A stretch of DNA of 64,000 nucleotides from Solea solea (taxonomy: Eukaryota > Chordata > Actinopteri > Pleuronectiformes > Soleidae). Every line of letters begins with the position of its first letter. Within the stretch, counting starts at the first letter, position 1. This document shows, piece after piece, positions 48,815 to 60,602 of this stretch. The notes beneath the pieces are model-generated. The model saw only the letters and a list, made by a program, of their open reading frames with translations. It was not told where the DNA came from and made no database searches. Made by a program: the position numbers and the translations under genes. The DNA is taken from assembly GCF_958295425.1 (NCBI RefSeq), contig NC_081141.1:16698680-16762679 (forward strand), written 5' to 3'.

Positions 48815-48819
48815 AAAAG
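48815..48819. repeat. Solo-LTR target duplication, right copy
   Basis: AAAAG follows the LTR directly, matching 48264-48268. Confidence 0.75.
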
Positions 48820-49752
48820 TGAAGATGGTGGACGGCTGTTGTTACCTGGGATGCCAGTCAGTCGGAGACAGGCTAATGGGAGAACATTTTACTGGCGCTC
48901 CACATATCCAGAGAGACGGCAGCGATGAATCACTGCTATCAAACAACAGAAGACGGAGCGAGCAAGCAACAGATGTCATGGTTAGCTCTTGGTAAATCAC
49001 GGACCCAGATAAGATTTATCAAGAGCTAGTCTGAACAGCAATGTTAACGCAGCATTATTGACATTGCACTGCCCGTTGTTAATGCTAATGTTATTCTAAT
49101 GTCGACACTTCCCCTTCCAGTGAGAACAACACTATTTTTGGCTGGTAGACTCCAGAGTTGAATGTTTGTCACAAAGCCAGATGTTGTTTCCCTCCAGGCT
49201 GTTGTAAACTTTCAGTGACTCTCTGGAGGAAGATGAATTGAAGTTAATCAGGGACTTGAATATGTCATGATACTGTTGGTCTGGAATAATGTCCTCGCGG
49301 GCTGTAAAAAGCACACCAAGGGCATTGTAAGGATCATATATATTCAGTCTGATGTGTCAGTCGATCTCCGTGGATTTAAAGTTCAAGCCCGTTCATTTTT
49401 GATGCATCTTAGACTGCCAACATGGCGGCCCATGGAAACCATAGAGACTCCATAGAGTCACGTGACGCCCGGAGCTCTACAGCAGAACTATCTACCTGAA
49501 GAAAATCAATTTGTCTACCGCTGATGCATGCTGCACATCCATCACTGCAAGCCACAGCTCTCTTGTTCATTCACAGAGAAGCTTCCAGCATGTGGAGGTA
49601 TCGGGGAGCGTTGTCAGCATGCTAAAGAGCAGTTTCAGAAAACATGCCCACAACTAATAATCCACAACGGCAGTGACACAAGCAATCATACATACATGCG
49701 TACAAGACATTTCTTTTTAGGAAATCATATGAGTGCTTTATAAATAAAATAA
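48820..49752. other. Gene-free stretch
   Basis: No gene. The part at about 49400-49490 (CCAACATGGCGGCCCATGG, ACTCCATAGAGTCACGTGAC) resembles sequence seen in dispersed fish repeats, but no ends were found. Confidence 0.4.

Positions 49753-49790
<38 letters not shown>
49753..49790. repeat. (ATT)12 microsatellite
   Basis: About 12 perfect ATT units, followed by the reverse-sense ATAATAAT, so the end is palindromic. It gives an Asn string in the minus frame. Confidence 0.95.
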
Positions 49791-49791
<1 letters not shown>

Positions 49792-50679
49792 ATAATATAG
49801 ATACAGTATTCTCAGTGGGTGTTTCTGTGTGTTCAGAAAGAGAGAACAAATATCTGAGACCTTGTAAAATGATGTGGTTTTTTTGTTGTTTTCGTCATTC
49901 CCTCCATTTCCATTATGTTCATCTGTACAGTGTAAGTACAAGTACAGTGCATTCTAAAAGGGTCAACAAATTCAATGAGTTTGAACAGTAGAGCATTTAA
50001 AATATGTCTGTCCACTTCATCATTTATAAACCATGACCAAGCCATTTGTATGTCACAGTCTGTACCACTCGCACCTTCGTTTTTTTCCCCTCTAATATCA
50101 TGTTTATATTCTTCTTATTACTCTTCTTTTATCTTATTATTTTCATATTTTAGAAAGTTGTATTCACTACTAATAGTTTTACTTTTTCTAATTGATGGAA
50201 AGAGTTATAATATCATGATATTTCCTGATGTACAGTATGACAGACAGTATTTATCTACAGGTTTCTTTGTTCGTATAATTAACGTCCAAACAGCTATGCC
50301 GATAGCTTATGATTAAAAATGCTGTCAAGCCACTTGACAGACACTCTTGTAGCTGTCATCGCCATAATTCCTCATCATTATGACCGTAAGCATCAGCGTA
50401 TAACGGACAACTCAAACTGCCGAGTACTGTCTTAGAAAACCATTTCATAACTCTGTGACATTTAGTTTAACTTTTTTAATACCTCGGATTTGTAGCTATT
50501 ATTTGAAAGAGGTGAGAACATGTCCTCACTTTGGACTGAAAGTGACAAATAAATCGCTCATTGCGTTATGATTAATCCTGATTTCGTATTTGGATATGGC
50601 GCATCATTTGTTAAGTTAAAGTGTGTCACTCTGCTATCTGTCACTTCTCCCAATTTGCATTCTCGCTGATTAAAAATAA
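49791..50679. other. Gene-free stretch
   Basis: AT-rich unique sequence. The 113-codon plus frame at 49975-50316 is AT-driven and without a domain. Confidence 0.5.
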
Positions 50680-50801
50680 CGTGTCACGTGAGGTAAACGT
50701 GTCATTTTAAATTAGCTCGTTATAAATGACACGTTTCTTCGCGCGAAGTCGTCAATGCATCTTTCGTGTCTCAATTAGTGTCCGTGTGATCCGTGTCATT
50801 T
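50680..50801. promoter_or_regulatory. CGTGTCA motif cluster with perfect inverted repeat
   Basis: Four copies of a CGTGTCA(C/T) motif lie within 122 bp: 50680-50687, 50698-50705, 50726-50733 (inverted) and 50792-50799. Copies two and three sit inside an exact 13-bp inverted repeat (AAACGTGTCATTT at 50695-50707, AAATGACACGTTT at 50724-50736) with a 16-nt spacer. TCGCGCGA follows at 50739. Copies two and four share a longer CGTGTCATTT extension. The patch is richer in CpG than its neighbourhood. It looks like a dimeric protein-binding array. The factor is unknown to me. Confidence 0.4.
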
Positions 50802-50849
50802 AAAAGATGCCACGATAGAGTCGCAAACACGCGTCCAAAAATAATGATG

Positions 50850-50866
50850 GTGATGATGATGATAAA
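50850..50866. repeat. Short (GAT)n
   Basis: Short run of GAT/ATG units, read directly. Confidence 0.6.
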
Positions 50867-51145
50867 TAATGAGAAAATGTCTCAGTTGTCATATTATAAT
50901 CTTATAATCCTATAATAACCCGGGGATAACTTGTTGCCAGTTCACCCACCTGTACTAAATCACAGGAAGACCTCACAGGGACCCTGTCTCTTGGTTTCAT
51001 GTCTACTAGTGCGAGGTGGACTATGATAATAATAATGTGGCATATGTGAAATATGTGGAGAATGACGAAAGCGTTTGCTTGATGTGACTCCTTGAAACCT
51101 CATCATGACAATCTAGAGCTACTGTACGAATGATAATGAAACATG

Positions 51146-51384
51146 TCATGTGTTAACAGTGAGTGAGAAGGAGTCATGCGACGTGTGACACGCGCTTGGC
51201 TTCATTTGAATCGCTAACAGCTTCTTGTGGGTGGACATTTTCATCTTTCTTAAAAGTAGGGGTTGGCGATCCTGGAAAAACTGTTTGAATTCAAAGGTCT
51301 GAGCCCCCGCAACGAACACAGATTCGTGAGTACTGTGCAGCATCGGTAGCTTTAGGTACTTTTCGGTCAACTGACAACGTGATG
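51146..51384 (-). other. Candidate terminal exon, unproven
   Basis: On the minus strand a strong pyrimidine tract ending TTTTTTCAG is followed by 239 nt open in one frame (about 78 codons) to a stop. The peptide includes FVAGAQTFEFKQFFQDRQPL, a mixed, protein-like composition. No poly-A signal lies close behind the stop and no partner exon was identified. Not recognised; possibly a decayed transposon-derived frame or chance. Confidence 0.15.
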
Positions 51385-51780
51385 CTGAAAAAACAACAAC
51401 AAATACAGTTCACAAAGACATAAAGTTAACCTACCGGTCCAGTAAGAACAGGGCTCTTTCTGGGCTTACTGGCTCATCAAAACCAGTTGGCGTCATTGCA
51501 CGTGCTCGTGGATAATTTGGTGAAGGCAGGCGGTATTAGGGCAGTCCCAGTGCAGACGGAATCCTCTTTGACGAAGGGAGCAGAGCAGGTACAATGTGAC
51601 TTTGGCATCGCCGCCGCTAAGACGGCGTCTCACAGCTTAAGCCATGCTCTAAATATGAAGTCTTAACTAAATCTCTCAGCTTATCTGATAGCAGACCCTT
51701 CATGGAAAGTGCTGTGGCTATGAGTTTTCATCCTCACTGTCACTGATTTGTCAGGGCCACCTTTACTGCTGACACTGAAC

Positions 51781-51856
51781 TCTCCTCTCTCCTCTCCTCT
51801 CCTCTCCTCTCCTCTGTCCTCTCTCCTCTCTCCTCTCTCCTCTCTCCTCTCCTCTC
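51781..51856. repeat. (CTCTC)n polypyrimidine tract
   Basis: The 76-nt tract on the plus strand is almost purely C and T, with a pentamer-based pattern (one G at about 51816), followed by a run of about 12 C near 51866. Such mirror-symmetric tracts can adopt triplex structures. Overlapping open frames rich in Ser and Leu are artefacts. Confidence 0.95.
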
Positions 51857-51879
51857 GTCATGCTTCCCCCCCCCCCTTC

Positions 51880-53369
51880 TCATCCATTTTTCCCATGGTC
51901 TGCTGCTCCCCATCTCCTTTTAGGATTAGCAGGCTGAACACAGGGAGAGGTTCAGTAGCATATATGGGAGACGGACCCTTCTCGAATTGTAAATTTGCCC
52001 AGGACATTTGAGGCCCCATACCAGGCAAAATGACCTCAAAGTGACATTTAAGCAACCTTGAGTGGGCCTTTACTAGCTGGAACATGAAGATAAGGCTACA
52101 CTGTGGATTGGGAGTAAAGGAGGTGCACCGCCTTTCAGCAATATAGGCGATTTAGAGGGAGATGCTCAAGCACATATTCCATGCATGGTGAAGATGAAGA
52201 TGTTTGGTCAGCAGCAGCGATAACAGTGACAGTGTCTGTTTTCGTGTGATTTACTCGGACTGACAGTATATTCCTTCTGTCATGACAGGCCATTAGAGTG
52301 GGTGAAGAACGAAGGTAAGAGGAAGATTTAGGTTTAATCTCCCTAATGCAAAAACACCATTAAAGCACTTCCTTCAACTTGTCACCCGAGGCCAGAAGTT
52401 TTTTTTAACTTTATATTCTCTCATTAACAGTACATGGGAAGTCATCAAAGATAAATGTATCTCCCCTATAAAAAGTTTGAGATATTACCGGGTTCTCACG
52501 TTGCGGTCAAATAAATCTTTCTGTTCTACACCTTTAATCACTGGTTTTCCAGTCTTTTATGTCTTACAATAAAGGGATCTCTACATCTCACCACTCGTCA
52601 CTGAGTGCATGTCTTTTACTTGGGAGAGAATGTGGCTTCGGTTAATTTTCAAATGCCAGAAGACATAATGTTATGCTCTCCTTGAGCAAAAAAAAGAATA
52701 GTCCTAAAAAAAATGTTCTGCCCAAACTCAACATTGTAAAGCCCACCTCTGAATAATGTAAGTAATATAAGTGGAACAGATAAGAGGGATCAAAACATTT
52801 CATTGTACCCGTGAGGGGAATTGTCATGTTACAGTAGACTGGGCATAACAATATAATTAAAATTCACTGTAAACCCACTGCAGGACTACACACAACAGCA
52901 AAAGTGCAGACTTGCAGTGAATATTGACGAGAAATAAAATATACAATATACACCTTAATAAAAAAAAACAACAACCCTGAGACTGTACAGTATAATCCCT
53001 GCAGTGAAAGTATAATTTTCAGGTAGAGATTATGCGGCGGGATTGTAGTGAACAGTAGCATTTGCTGTAACATTCTGTGTAATGGTGAATTGATTGAAAA
53101 ACGTGCTCCACTGTTTCTGCAGTGTGACGTCAAGAGAGTGAAATGGATTTTTTTTTTTTATGTGACCTCCTGCTCCTTACTGGTTCACATGTCTCCACAT
53201 TCAGCCCAATGATAGTCCTGGCATTGTGGACGACTTTATTGATCATCCTGGCATCCTCGGCACCACCACCACGACTACTGCTGCAATGCAGCAATGACTG
53301 AAGATCTTTAAACCTGTGGTGAAATGGGATTAAGTGCATTTACTTTTAGTGTACTTGTGTGTGTGTTCA
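51880..53369. other. Gene-free stretch
   Basis: No gene. A patch near 52800-52850 (TTCATTGTACCCGTGAGGGG) is faintly repeat-like. A T-run lies at about 53150-53159. Open frames are short. Confidence 0.45.
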
Positions 53370-53384
53370 GTCGTTCTTTGTCTA

Positions 53385-53550
53385 CACATGAGTGAGACGT
53401 GGGGGGCCAGCTGGAGCCCAACCCCGGGCTGACAGAGGTCGAAAGGCAAGGCACGTCCTGGACAGGTCACCTCTGCATGTTTTTGCACTGTGGGAGGAAA
53501 CCGGAGAATACCCAGGTGCAAACAGGGAGGACATGAACACTCCATACAGA
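53385..53550 (-). mobile_element. V-SINE-like remnant with LINE-type tail, minus strand
   Basis: On the minus strand it reads TATGGAGTGTTCATGTCC, then GTATTCTCCGGTTTCCTCCC, ACAGTGCAAAAACATGCAG, then GGTGACCTGTCCAGGACGTG and CAGCCCGGGGTTGGGCTCCA. It therefore holds the conserved V-SINE centre joined to the common fish LINE-type tail. The stretch that normally separates the two is missing, so it is internally deleted. The head is absent too. Confidence 0.65.
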
Positions 53551-56500
53551 TAGTCTTTCCATTATTGGATCCTTTTATTTATGCTTCAACAAGACAAACA
53601 AACAATGAAACAGACAGAGGCAAATCCATTAATAGCATTTAGCTGCCAATATCTGAGCACTTCATCATGTTTCTACTTGTAAGGATGAGGTTTTTTTACT
53701 GTATATTGTACTCAAGTAGAGGATTTGAACAGTTAATTCAACGCTGTGTCAACCAGCTCACTCCCAGTCCTGAAGCTGTGATGAAAATGGACTCAGACTT
53801 ATCAGACTTCTACTCTGTCACCAGTTAAAAAACACATTTGATTCATATTCTGCATTAGAATAACACCAGGCTTCTGTTAAAGTAATCAGTAGTGTAATTA
53901 CACTTTGGGAAAATATTATATACTCTGGTTATTGTCATCTGTGAAGTATATGTAAGAGTACAGTGAGTAACTTCTAATGAAATAGGTTTTAATGATATAT
54001 AGCTGGTCCTTATGTCTATGTTAAGTCTATATGAAGTCAAATCCCATTTTCATGGTTTTGCCAAGTCTATTTTGTGATTCAGCGTACCGGAGAATCGTCC
54101 CTCTATCCACTCCTGTTTGTTTCAACACAGACCTGCAGCCAATTGCTCGCTGCTTTTATGTACTTTTAATGGAGATGAAGCTACCTCTTAACAGAAGTGA
54201 TCCGATAAATACGAGTAACAGCTGAGAGCTGACAGTAGCACCTCTGTTTTTGCTTTGGGGATGTGAGGATTTGGTCTGGACAGTGGTTTGCAAACCACAG
54301 CATTTTTATTTGCTTCTCTCTGGAGATCTAATTTGATTTTAGTCAATGGTTTGATTTTATTCTATTTTTTTTCCTGTTTATAATAACTTCATGAAAAAAA
54401 GAATGAACCCAAAACAGCTTTTTTTTTTTTTTTGAATAACAAATGCTTTGTGTAGCGTTTGCATCAAGGAACATCAATAAAGCAACATGAAAAAGTGATG
54501 TACTTACAGGGAGCAAACAAACGGATTTCTTATTTTCCTAGGCAGCGCCGGAGAAAATATGTATTCACAAGACGCTTGTGATTCAGAAAGGCGGAAACAA
54601 CTCTTCAGTCTGATCCAGACACATTTTTCTCTCAAACTGTGAGCTCAATTTGTTTTACCTTGACACTGTTTACAAGCGAGGCTACTGGGCAACAGTAACT
54701 GGTTCTCATTAAAGATTATTCCTTCTTCACGTTACATTTGTCTTATGTTGCTGTTGCCAAGCTGAAAGCATGCCCACTGGAGTTTTCATCACTCAGCAAC
54801 TCGCTGTGGCAGGACTGGCAAGCGGCAGCTCCTTCAAGGGTTCTTCGACAACAAAACATTTTTATACCATGTGTTCCTCGGCCAACACAAAAGAGCTCCT
54901 CTTCACCTGTCAACATGATTATTCAGTCCAGTGTTTCCCACTGAATACAGACCGGTGGTCTTACTTTCCCACATGGAGCAGTAGGAAGCCTTGAGACGCG
55001 GGACAAAAGGAGGCCTACAATCCTGCCTGGATTACCTCATGCCTTTGGTCCCTGAAGTGGCCCGGCAGTCTCTCTCTCTCTCTTTCTCCCACTCTTAAAA
55101 AGACAAGCAAGGAGTTGGAGTAAGTAAGGGCGGAAAGGAGGAGAAAGAATCCCAAAGAAAGGAAGAGCAGAGTGTTGAGTGGGTAAGCGCATAAAAGGTA
55201 CCGTAAAGGAAACAGACTGAATGTGTTTGCTGAAGAGGGAGAACAAGAAGGAGGAAAGGCAGAGAAGGAAGGGTCTCATGTTTAGTATTCATCCATGTTT
55301 GTATGATTAGGCCAAGTGGGGCAATTAGTCCAGATGGAGTATCGCGGTCGGGTCTAAACACCTGACAACTGGCTCACGTAAGAGTTTCCTCAGTGACACA
55401 GTTCACCGCGTGTAAAAATCTCCCGTCCGGTGCCTGTTGACCTCGCACCACAGTGGGATAACTCGGACATGTTGATGACAAGGTGCCTCCGCCTTCTACT
55501 GTGACCCTGTCTGCTGTTTACCTGTGGGAGTCACCAAACAGATTTGAGACTTGCCTGAATGTTGGGTGGTAAACAAGACATTAAAGCATGTTCAGAGAAC
55601 TTTATTTCATTCTCTGACTGATCTCAGAATGCTGTTTTTTTTGTTTGCTGACAGGATAAAGGAAAGATTATTGCAGTTTCTTTAATATTTGCTGGAAAAA
55701 AAAAACAAATATCCACTGTCAGTGGATTCTTAGAGAGATTAACTGAGTCTCAAAATGTTTGCACAATATCTGCAAGTTTTACTTTGAAATCACTGCTGTT
55801 AATGTAGTTGTTGACATCATTTATAGACGAGAGAGTCGGGTAAAGGAAATGACAGAGCTGTGTATAGCACAAGTAGCTATTGTTTCTGACAGAAATAAAT
55901 AAATAAATGGAACTTTTAACATTTGCTTTGTGGGAATATAATATCAGTGGTGTGTTTTTTTTGGCTTTAATTGCTTTAATTGCATGGAGATGGAGAACCT
56001 GCTCAGATTGGGAAGATTTATCAATGGTTTGATTCAGAGAAGTCATTTGCAGACTTGACTTGTATATTATATTTTTCTGGCACCTATTGCTATAATATCT
56101 TCACATAGCCACTGGAAAGAATACACTATATCTAATTAAGACCCCAATTTACTATTTGAGCTACACAGCTGGTTAACACAAATTCCTTTTTGCTCAGACG
56201 AAACGTTTCTGGAAGAGAACGATGTATTTCACAACAGGTTCCCCAAATAAACATACAGTATTTGAATATGTAACAGTTGAAAGGGAAGCCCTGATTCATG
56301 AAGTGTCTCACTTCAACCGTCGCTTGAACCCTTTGAAAGTAAAAGCAGTTGTTCCGAATCGGTGACGAAATCTGCGCTGTGAAAATGTAAGCTGTGGCAT
56401 CTATCGCTTCAATATCTCCGAGCATCAAGCTGTCTCAGGGCATCAAGTGTTTCAAATCACAGATGAATTGGAAAAAAAACAGCTAATATCTCACTGGACT

Positions 56501-57703
56501 GAGATTGATTTTACCCCGGGAGCTTGAAAAAAATAAGAAAATCACTTTGCAAACAGCATGAAGCCTAAGCCTTCTGAGCAGGCAACTTAACCTTGAGGTG
56601 CTGAATCATTTTCTATTGAGACGCGGCGCTTTACAGAAGCTGCGGAGTGATGACCGACCATAAGCCTCGGTATGCTCGTATCGAGGGAAGTGGTTTCTGG
56701 GATATATTGTTTTCTTTAAGTTAGACTATTATCAGCATTTTAGGAGAAACTTTATAACAGGAGTGGGACGGCAGTTCTCGTCTGGGAGAAGAGACCTCAC
56801 AGTTTGCGGGGAAAGCTCAATATTTTTTTAAATATGCAAACAGACCATCGATGAGAAAAGCTAACAACTGTCATGTAGAAGGTTTGTTTGCAGGAACAGG
56901 TTATACATTGAAATAAATATCCCATAAGTTTAAAGTGGTAGCATGTAAAGCTACAGTTTTTCAAGGCGACTTACTGTATTTGTATCATTTACATTAAATG
57001 TCTATTTTACTTCGAGCATCACTAAAATGTTCCGATAGTTACACCACTTCACAAATTAGGATTTTTCTCACAATATGTTACCTCCTCAAAAACACAATAT
57101 TAAAATACAGTAAGAATAAAATGCATTTTTACTTAAACTAAGATAAACTTAGTATTCATCCCATATTATATATGTAGGCTGGTTCTTTTGGTTTTTGCCT
57201 GTGATTTTAAGCCCTTGTTTTGAGTTGATATGTCAGTTCTGCACCTCCTCCCCCGCAGTCGCCGTCATTTCCCAAGATTCAGCGTATGAACATTAAACCA
57301 GATTTCTAAAGGATATCCACATTCATTATCAAGATGTTCTGAAAAGTTATCCTTGAAAAAGTGTCAAAATGCAGTTTTTTTTTTCCCCGTGGTTGCAGCA
57401 CAGTATGCGTTCAATTAGCATTGACACTGGATGCATTTAATGAAATGAATATATTCATCTCAAGTTTATTCATATTCATCTGTTTAGGCCTGAATTAATG
57501 CAGTCGTTCATTTATTACATCGCCCCCATCCAAACCATAACAGTTTGTTTGTACAGTGTTTCTACAACGACAGTATATACACAGCCTATATACGGATGCA
57601 CGTATAACTATTACGTCGATCATTCGCACATTTTTGTCTTTGCCGCAGTATATTTGTATATTGTTTTTTTCCCCTCCGTATTTATTTCTACTAATGCCCA
57701 CAG
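53551..57703. other. Gene-free stretch
   Basis: No gene or assignable repeat over 4 kb. T-run at about 54418-54433, (TC)n at about 55069-55082 and an A-run near 55697-55705. Several 60-100-codon frames overlap on both strands without domains. TAAT-rich unique patches occur, but none stand out. Confidence 0.45.
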
Positions 57704-57933
57704 AATATTCCTAGTGAGCCTCTAGTGGGTGCACGTTACTCAGAAACCCACTGAAGCTGGGTCCATCTTCGGTGACATCTGCCATCAGCGGTGCATGACT
57801 GTGGAGGAATCTGTTTAAATCTATGGGGCGCTGTACTGAACGGTTCCCATTGATCTACATTTGCCTGACACTGTGACTGACAGAGCCAATCAGCCTATCA
57901 CGGCCCTGGAGACAACCAGACACTCATTTACAG
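57704..57933 (+). ncRNA. Candidate non-coding exon with strong splice signals
   Basis: A long pyrimidine tract with a TACTAAT branch-point-like sequence (from 57689) leads to CCCACAG at 57697-57703. After 230 nt comes TTACAG/GTGAGA at 57934, a near-perfect donor. All three frames within are broken, so if spliced this would be an untranslated or long non-coding RNA exon. The block is also more GC-rich than its flanks and contains GAGCCAATCAGCC, a CCAAT-type motif. Only transcript data could confirm it. Confidence 0.2.
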
Positions 57934-58817
57934 GTGAGATGGGGTGGGATGGGTTTGATTGATTGACACGCTGTCACCGAGCCGCTGGGGCGTCACAAAA
58001 GCATCCACTCGCCAGCAGAAGGGGAATATGAGTGTGTGCAAGTCGGTCGCTTTTTGCGCGTGTGTGTTTGTGTATTAATGTGTTTGTAAATGTGTGTGGT
58101 CAACCCTACACAGATTACCCATTGCACCTTCAGGTGTGGTGACAGATAATGAATCAGGCTGTCAGGATGGCCCAACCCCACATATTCCGCGACCGGCTCT
58201 CTGAGTCTCTGTCAGGCTGCCAGCCCATAATCATTCCATACACACAGAAATGGCCCAACGCATGTGCACATCTCCACACACCCCAGTGCAGAATATTCCT
58301 CCACCTTTCCGGTGTATTTATGAAGTCCCTTAATCCTCCCTTAATTTCTGTCCTTTCACTCTGTCACTGTCTTCCTTTGTCTACCTTGTGGTCCAGTGTG
58401 GTGCTTCAGCCGTGCCATTACTCAAACATAGCCTGTCAGCACGGGCCACACTTGTTTGTTGTTTAACAGTGTGCAGAGATGTGTATGGCAGAGACAAAAT
58501 CTGGAAACATTTTCTAACAAAACTGGTTCAAACTGGCTTAAAACCTCAACATTTGTTGTCCCCCCCCCTCCAGTATACAATTGTCATGTCTTATCTGAAT
58601 AATAATTAAGAAGAAATAGAAGGGAGAGAGAAAAAAAAGGCCTGCTCAGCATATTTCAGTATGCATCACATAGGAGAAATGTACTTGATATTTTCCTCCC
58701 TCCAGCTATAGCCGTTTCAAAGCTTCAGTCTATATTTGTGGTACATTATTTTGTTCTTTGTCTTGGAGCCCTGAGTGTTTTTTTGTTCTGGCAAATGACC
58801 TTATTATCCCAAGACAT
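57934..58817. other. Gene-free stretch
   Basis: No gene. TG-rich sequence lies at about 58055-58100 and a C-run near 58560-58568. The 105-codon plus frame at 58149-58466 shows no domain. Confidence 0.45.
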
Positions 58818-58837
58818 CTACTGCCCTCATGTGGCCA
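58818..58837 (-). promoter_or_regulatory. CTCF-like motif
   Basis: The minus strand reads TGGCCACATGAGGGCAGTAG. This matches the CTCF core (CCAC, GAGGGCAG) at all key positions except two in the variable centre. The motif alone does not prove binding. Confidence 0.45.
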
Positions 58838-59872
58838 AGATATTTACAGCCAAGCAGAGACGACAATGCGTTCCTTGATGCCAGCACAGATACATAAAAA
58901 CATACACTGAAGACATATTTAAAACCTGAATTAAATGCTTTTACTCATGCATTAAATTTTCAACACAATGTCCAATATCCAATTTTGACCCTTACGAATA
59001 CACTTTGTTTATGTTATTGTTTGTTGATTGTTTTGTTTTTTCTTTGGATCGTATGTAATGCAGGTCGCTTCAGCCCATGGTAAAAGCCAGTGGGAATAAT
59101 ACACAACTCCTTATATGGACATCCTGGGGGGGTGTGTTCATAGGTCACATATTCAGGCTTTAAAAATGTTTTTGTCATGTGTTGTTGAGTCAAAGTTTAT
59201 GATTCATTTTATAAGGGCATTCTTAGTAGTGATATAAAGTAGCAATAATTGTGCAGAAGTCACAAAATAGACCGCTTTTCTTTTCTTTTTTGTTCATGAA
59301 AACGAGTCAAGTGAACTTCGTACTGTCCTATTTTCACATTAGTTGGTGAAAATGAAGGACATTTTTCATCAGATTGCCTGGGTTGTGATGAAATAATGGA
59401 TATAAGACACTTGTATATACTGTATATGTTTAAGCATAGTAATGGGAAAAAAAACAGCCAAAAATGCTCTGTGTTCTAAGAGTTCAAAACTTTTGTTTGT
59501 GCGGCCTGAAGTTTTACCGTTTCCATTCATTATTTGGCAGTCGTTGCTTGTTTCTACCACACACTGGTGAGGACCACAATAGTCTGTCGATGGTGTGAAC
59601 TAATGTCTGAAACTTCACCCTATTATAATATTTAGTTGAATGTCTTACTCTCTAGTGTAAGGAAAAAAGAAAAGAAAGAAGAAGCCTGGTGAAGTTACAG
59701 CGCCTCCAGCGTTCATAAATCAACCAAATATTGCACTAGTATCACAATAACTGTGTGATAGCAACACTGTAACATGCACCATGGGAACAGGGACCAGATT
59801 CTGATGATGAACGTCACAGTTCGGCAGCAGGATCTGTGAACTGGTGTTGCAGGGTCTCTCACTGGGTGGTCC
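58838..59872. other. Gene-free stretch
   Basis: AT-rich unique sequence without gene or assignable repeat. Confidence 0.5.
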
Positions 59873-59896
59873 GCAGCAGCAGCAGCAGCAGCAGCA
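59873..59896. repeat. (CAG)n microsatellite
   Basis: About seven to eight CAG/GCA units. It is not inside any credible coding frame. Confidence 0.95.
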
Positions 59897-60588
59897 TCAA
59901 GGTTCTGTGGGGAAAGGAAGCATGTGGTATAACACTTTCCTGTCCTGAGAAGCTGACAGTGCAGTTTGTGTGAGTATCTGTGTTATTGATGTGCTGTGGA
60001 CATGTTTCTGTGAGGTGCAGGTCATACTCCAGTAGAACCTGTTTCTGTAGTCACACCTGTTGTTGACACTGGCACAAAAAACATTTCCTCTCTTCCTAGA
60101 AGCAGGGCAGGGATTACAGTCAAATGAAAGATTATAGTTTCAGTGGGTGTAATTGTTTATGAAATACCTTTCCATTACTGCTGCCCTTTTCCCTCCCCTG
60201 TCGCCATCGCTCACTTTCGTTTTCCCGGTGATAAAATGCTGAGTAGAAACCAAAAGCTGACCTGGGACATCACATTATAGCTTGGACATTATTGCTGCTT
60301 GAACATACAGTATATATAGTCCACTCTTGGCACCGGATCCTCATGCGTTTAGATGATTTTGGAGCCCAAGCTGTTTTATCAAGTCCGCTGTAGTCTGTCA
60401 GTGTGCTTCTCACTTTGGGTTTGCCAAGAAATCCCCTCTGATAATAACCTCAGCACCAGGAGGCGATGACTCCGCCTGGATTTTGAACTTTTTCTGGCCT
60501 TTTGGCCGCATGTGTGTTTGAAAACAGAAAAAAACCCATTCAACCCATTTCAGCAGGATGATAAGAAACAAACTGTTGCAACCACACA

Positions 60589-60602
60589 CCAGCAGATGGC
60601 GC
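60589..60602 (+). promoter_or_regulatory. CTCF-like motif
   Basis: CCAGCAGATGGCGC fits the degenerate CTCF core CCASYAGRKGGCRS at every position. Its orientation is opposite to the site near 58.8 kb. Confidence 0.5.

Noticed and set aside
59873..59896. Polyglutamine-coding CAG repeat
   Set aside because: No credible open frame surrounds it, so it is treated as a plain microsatellite.
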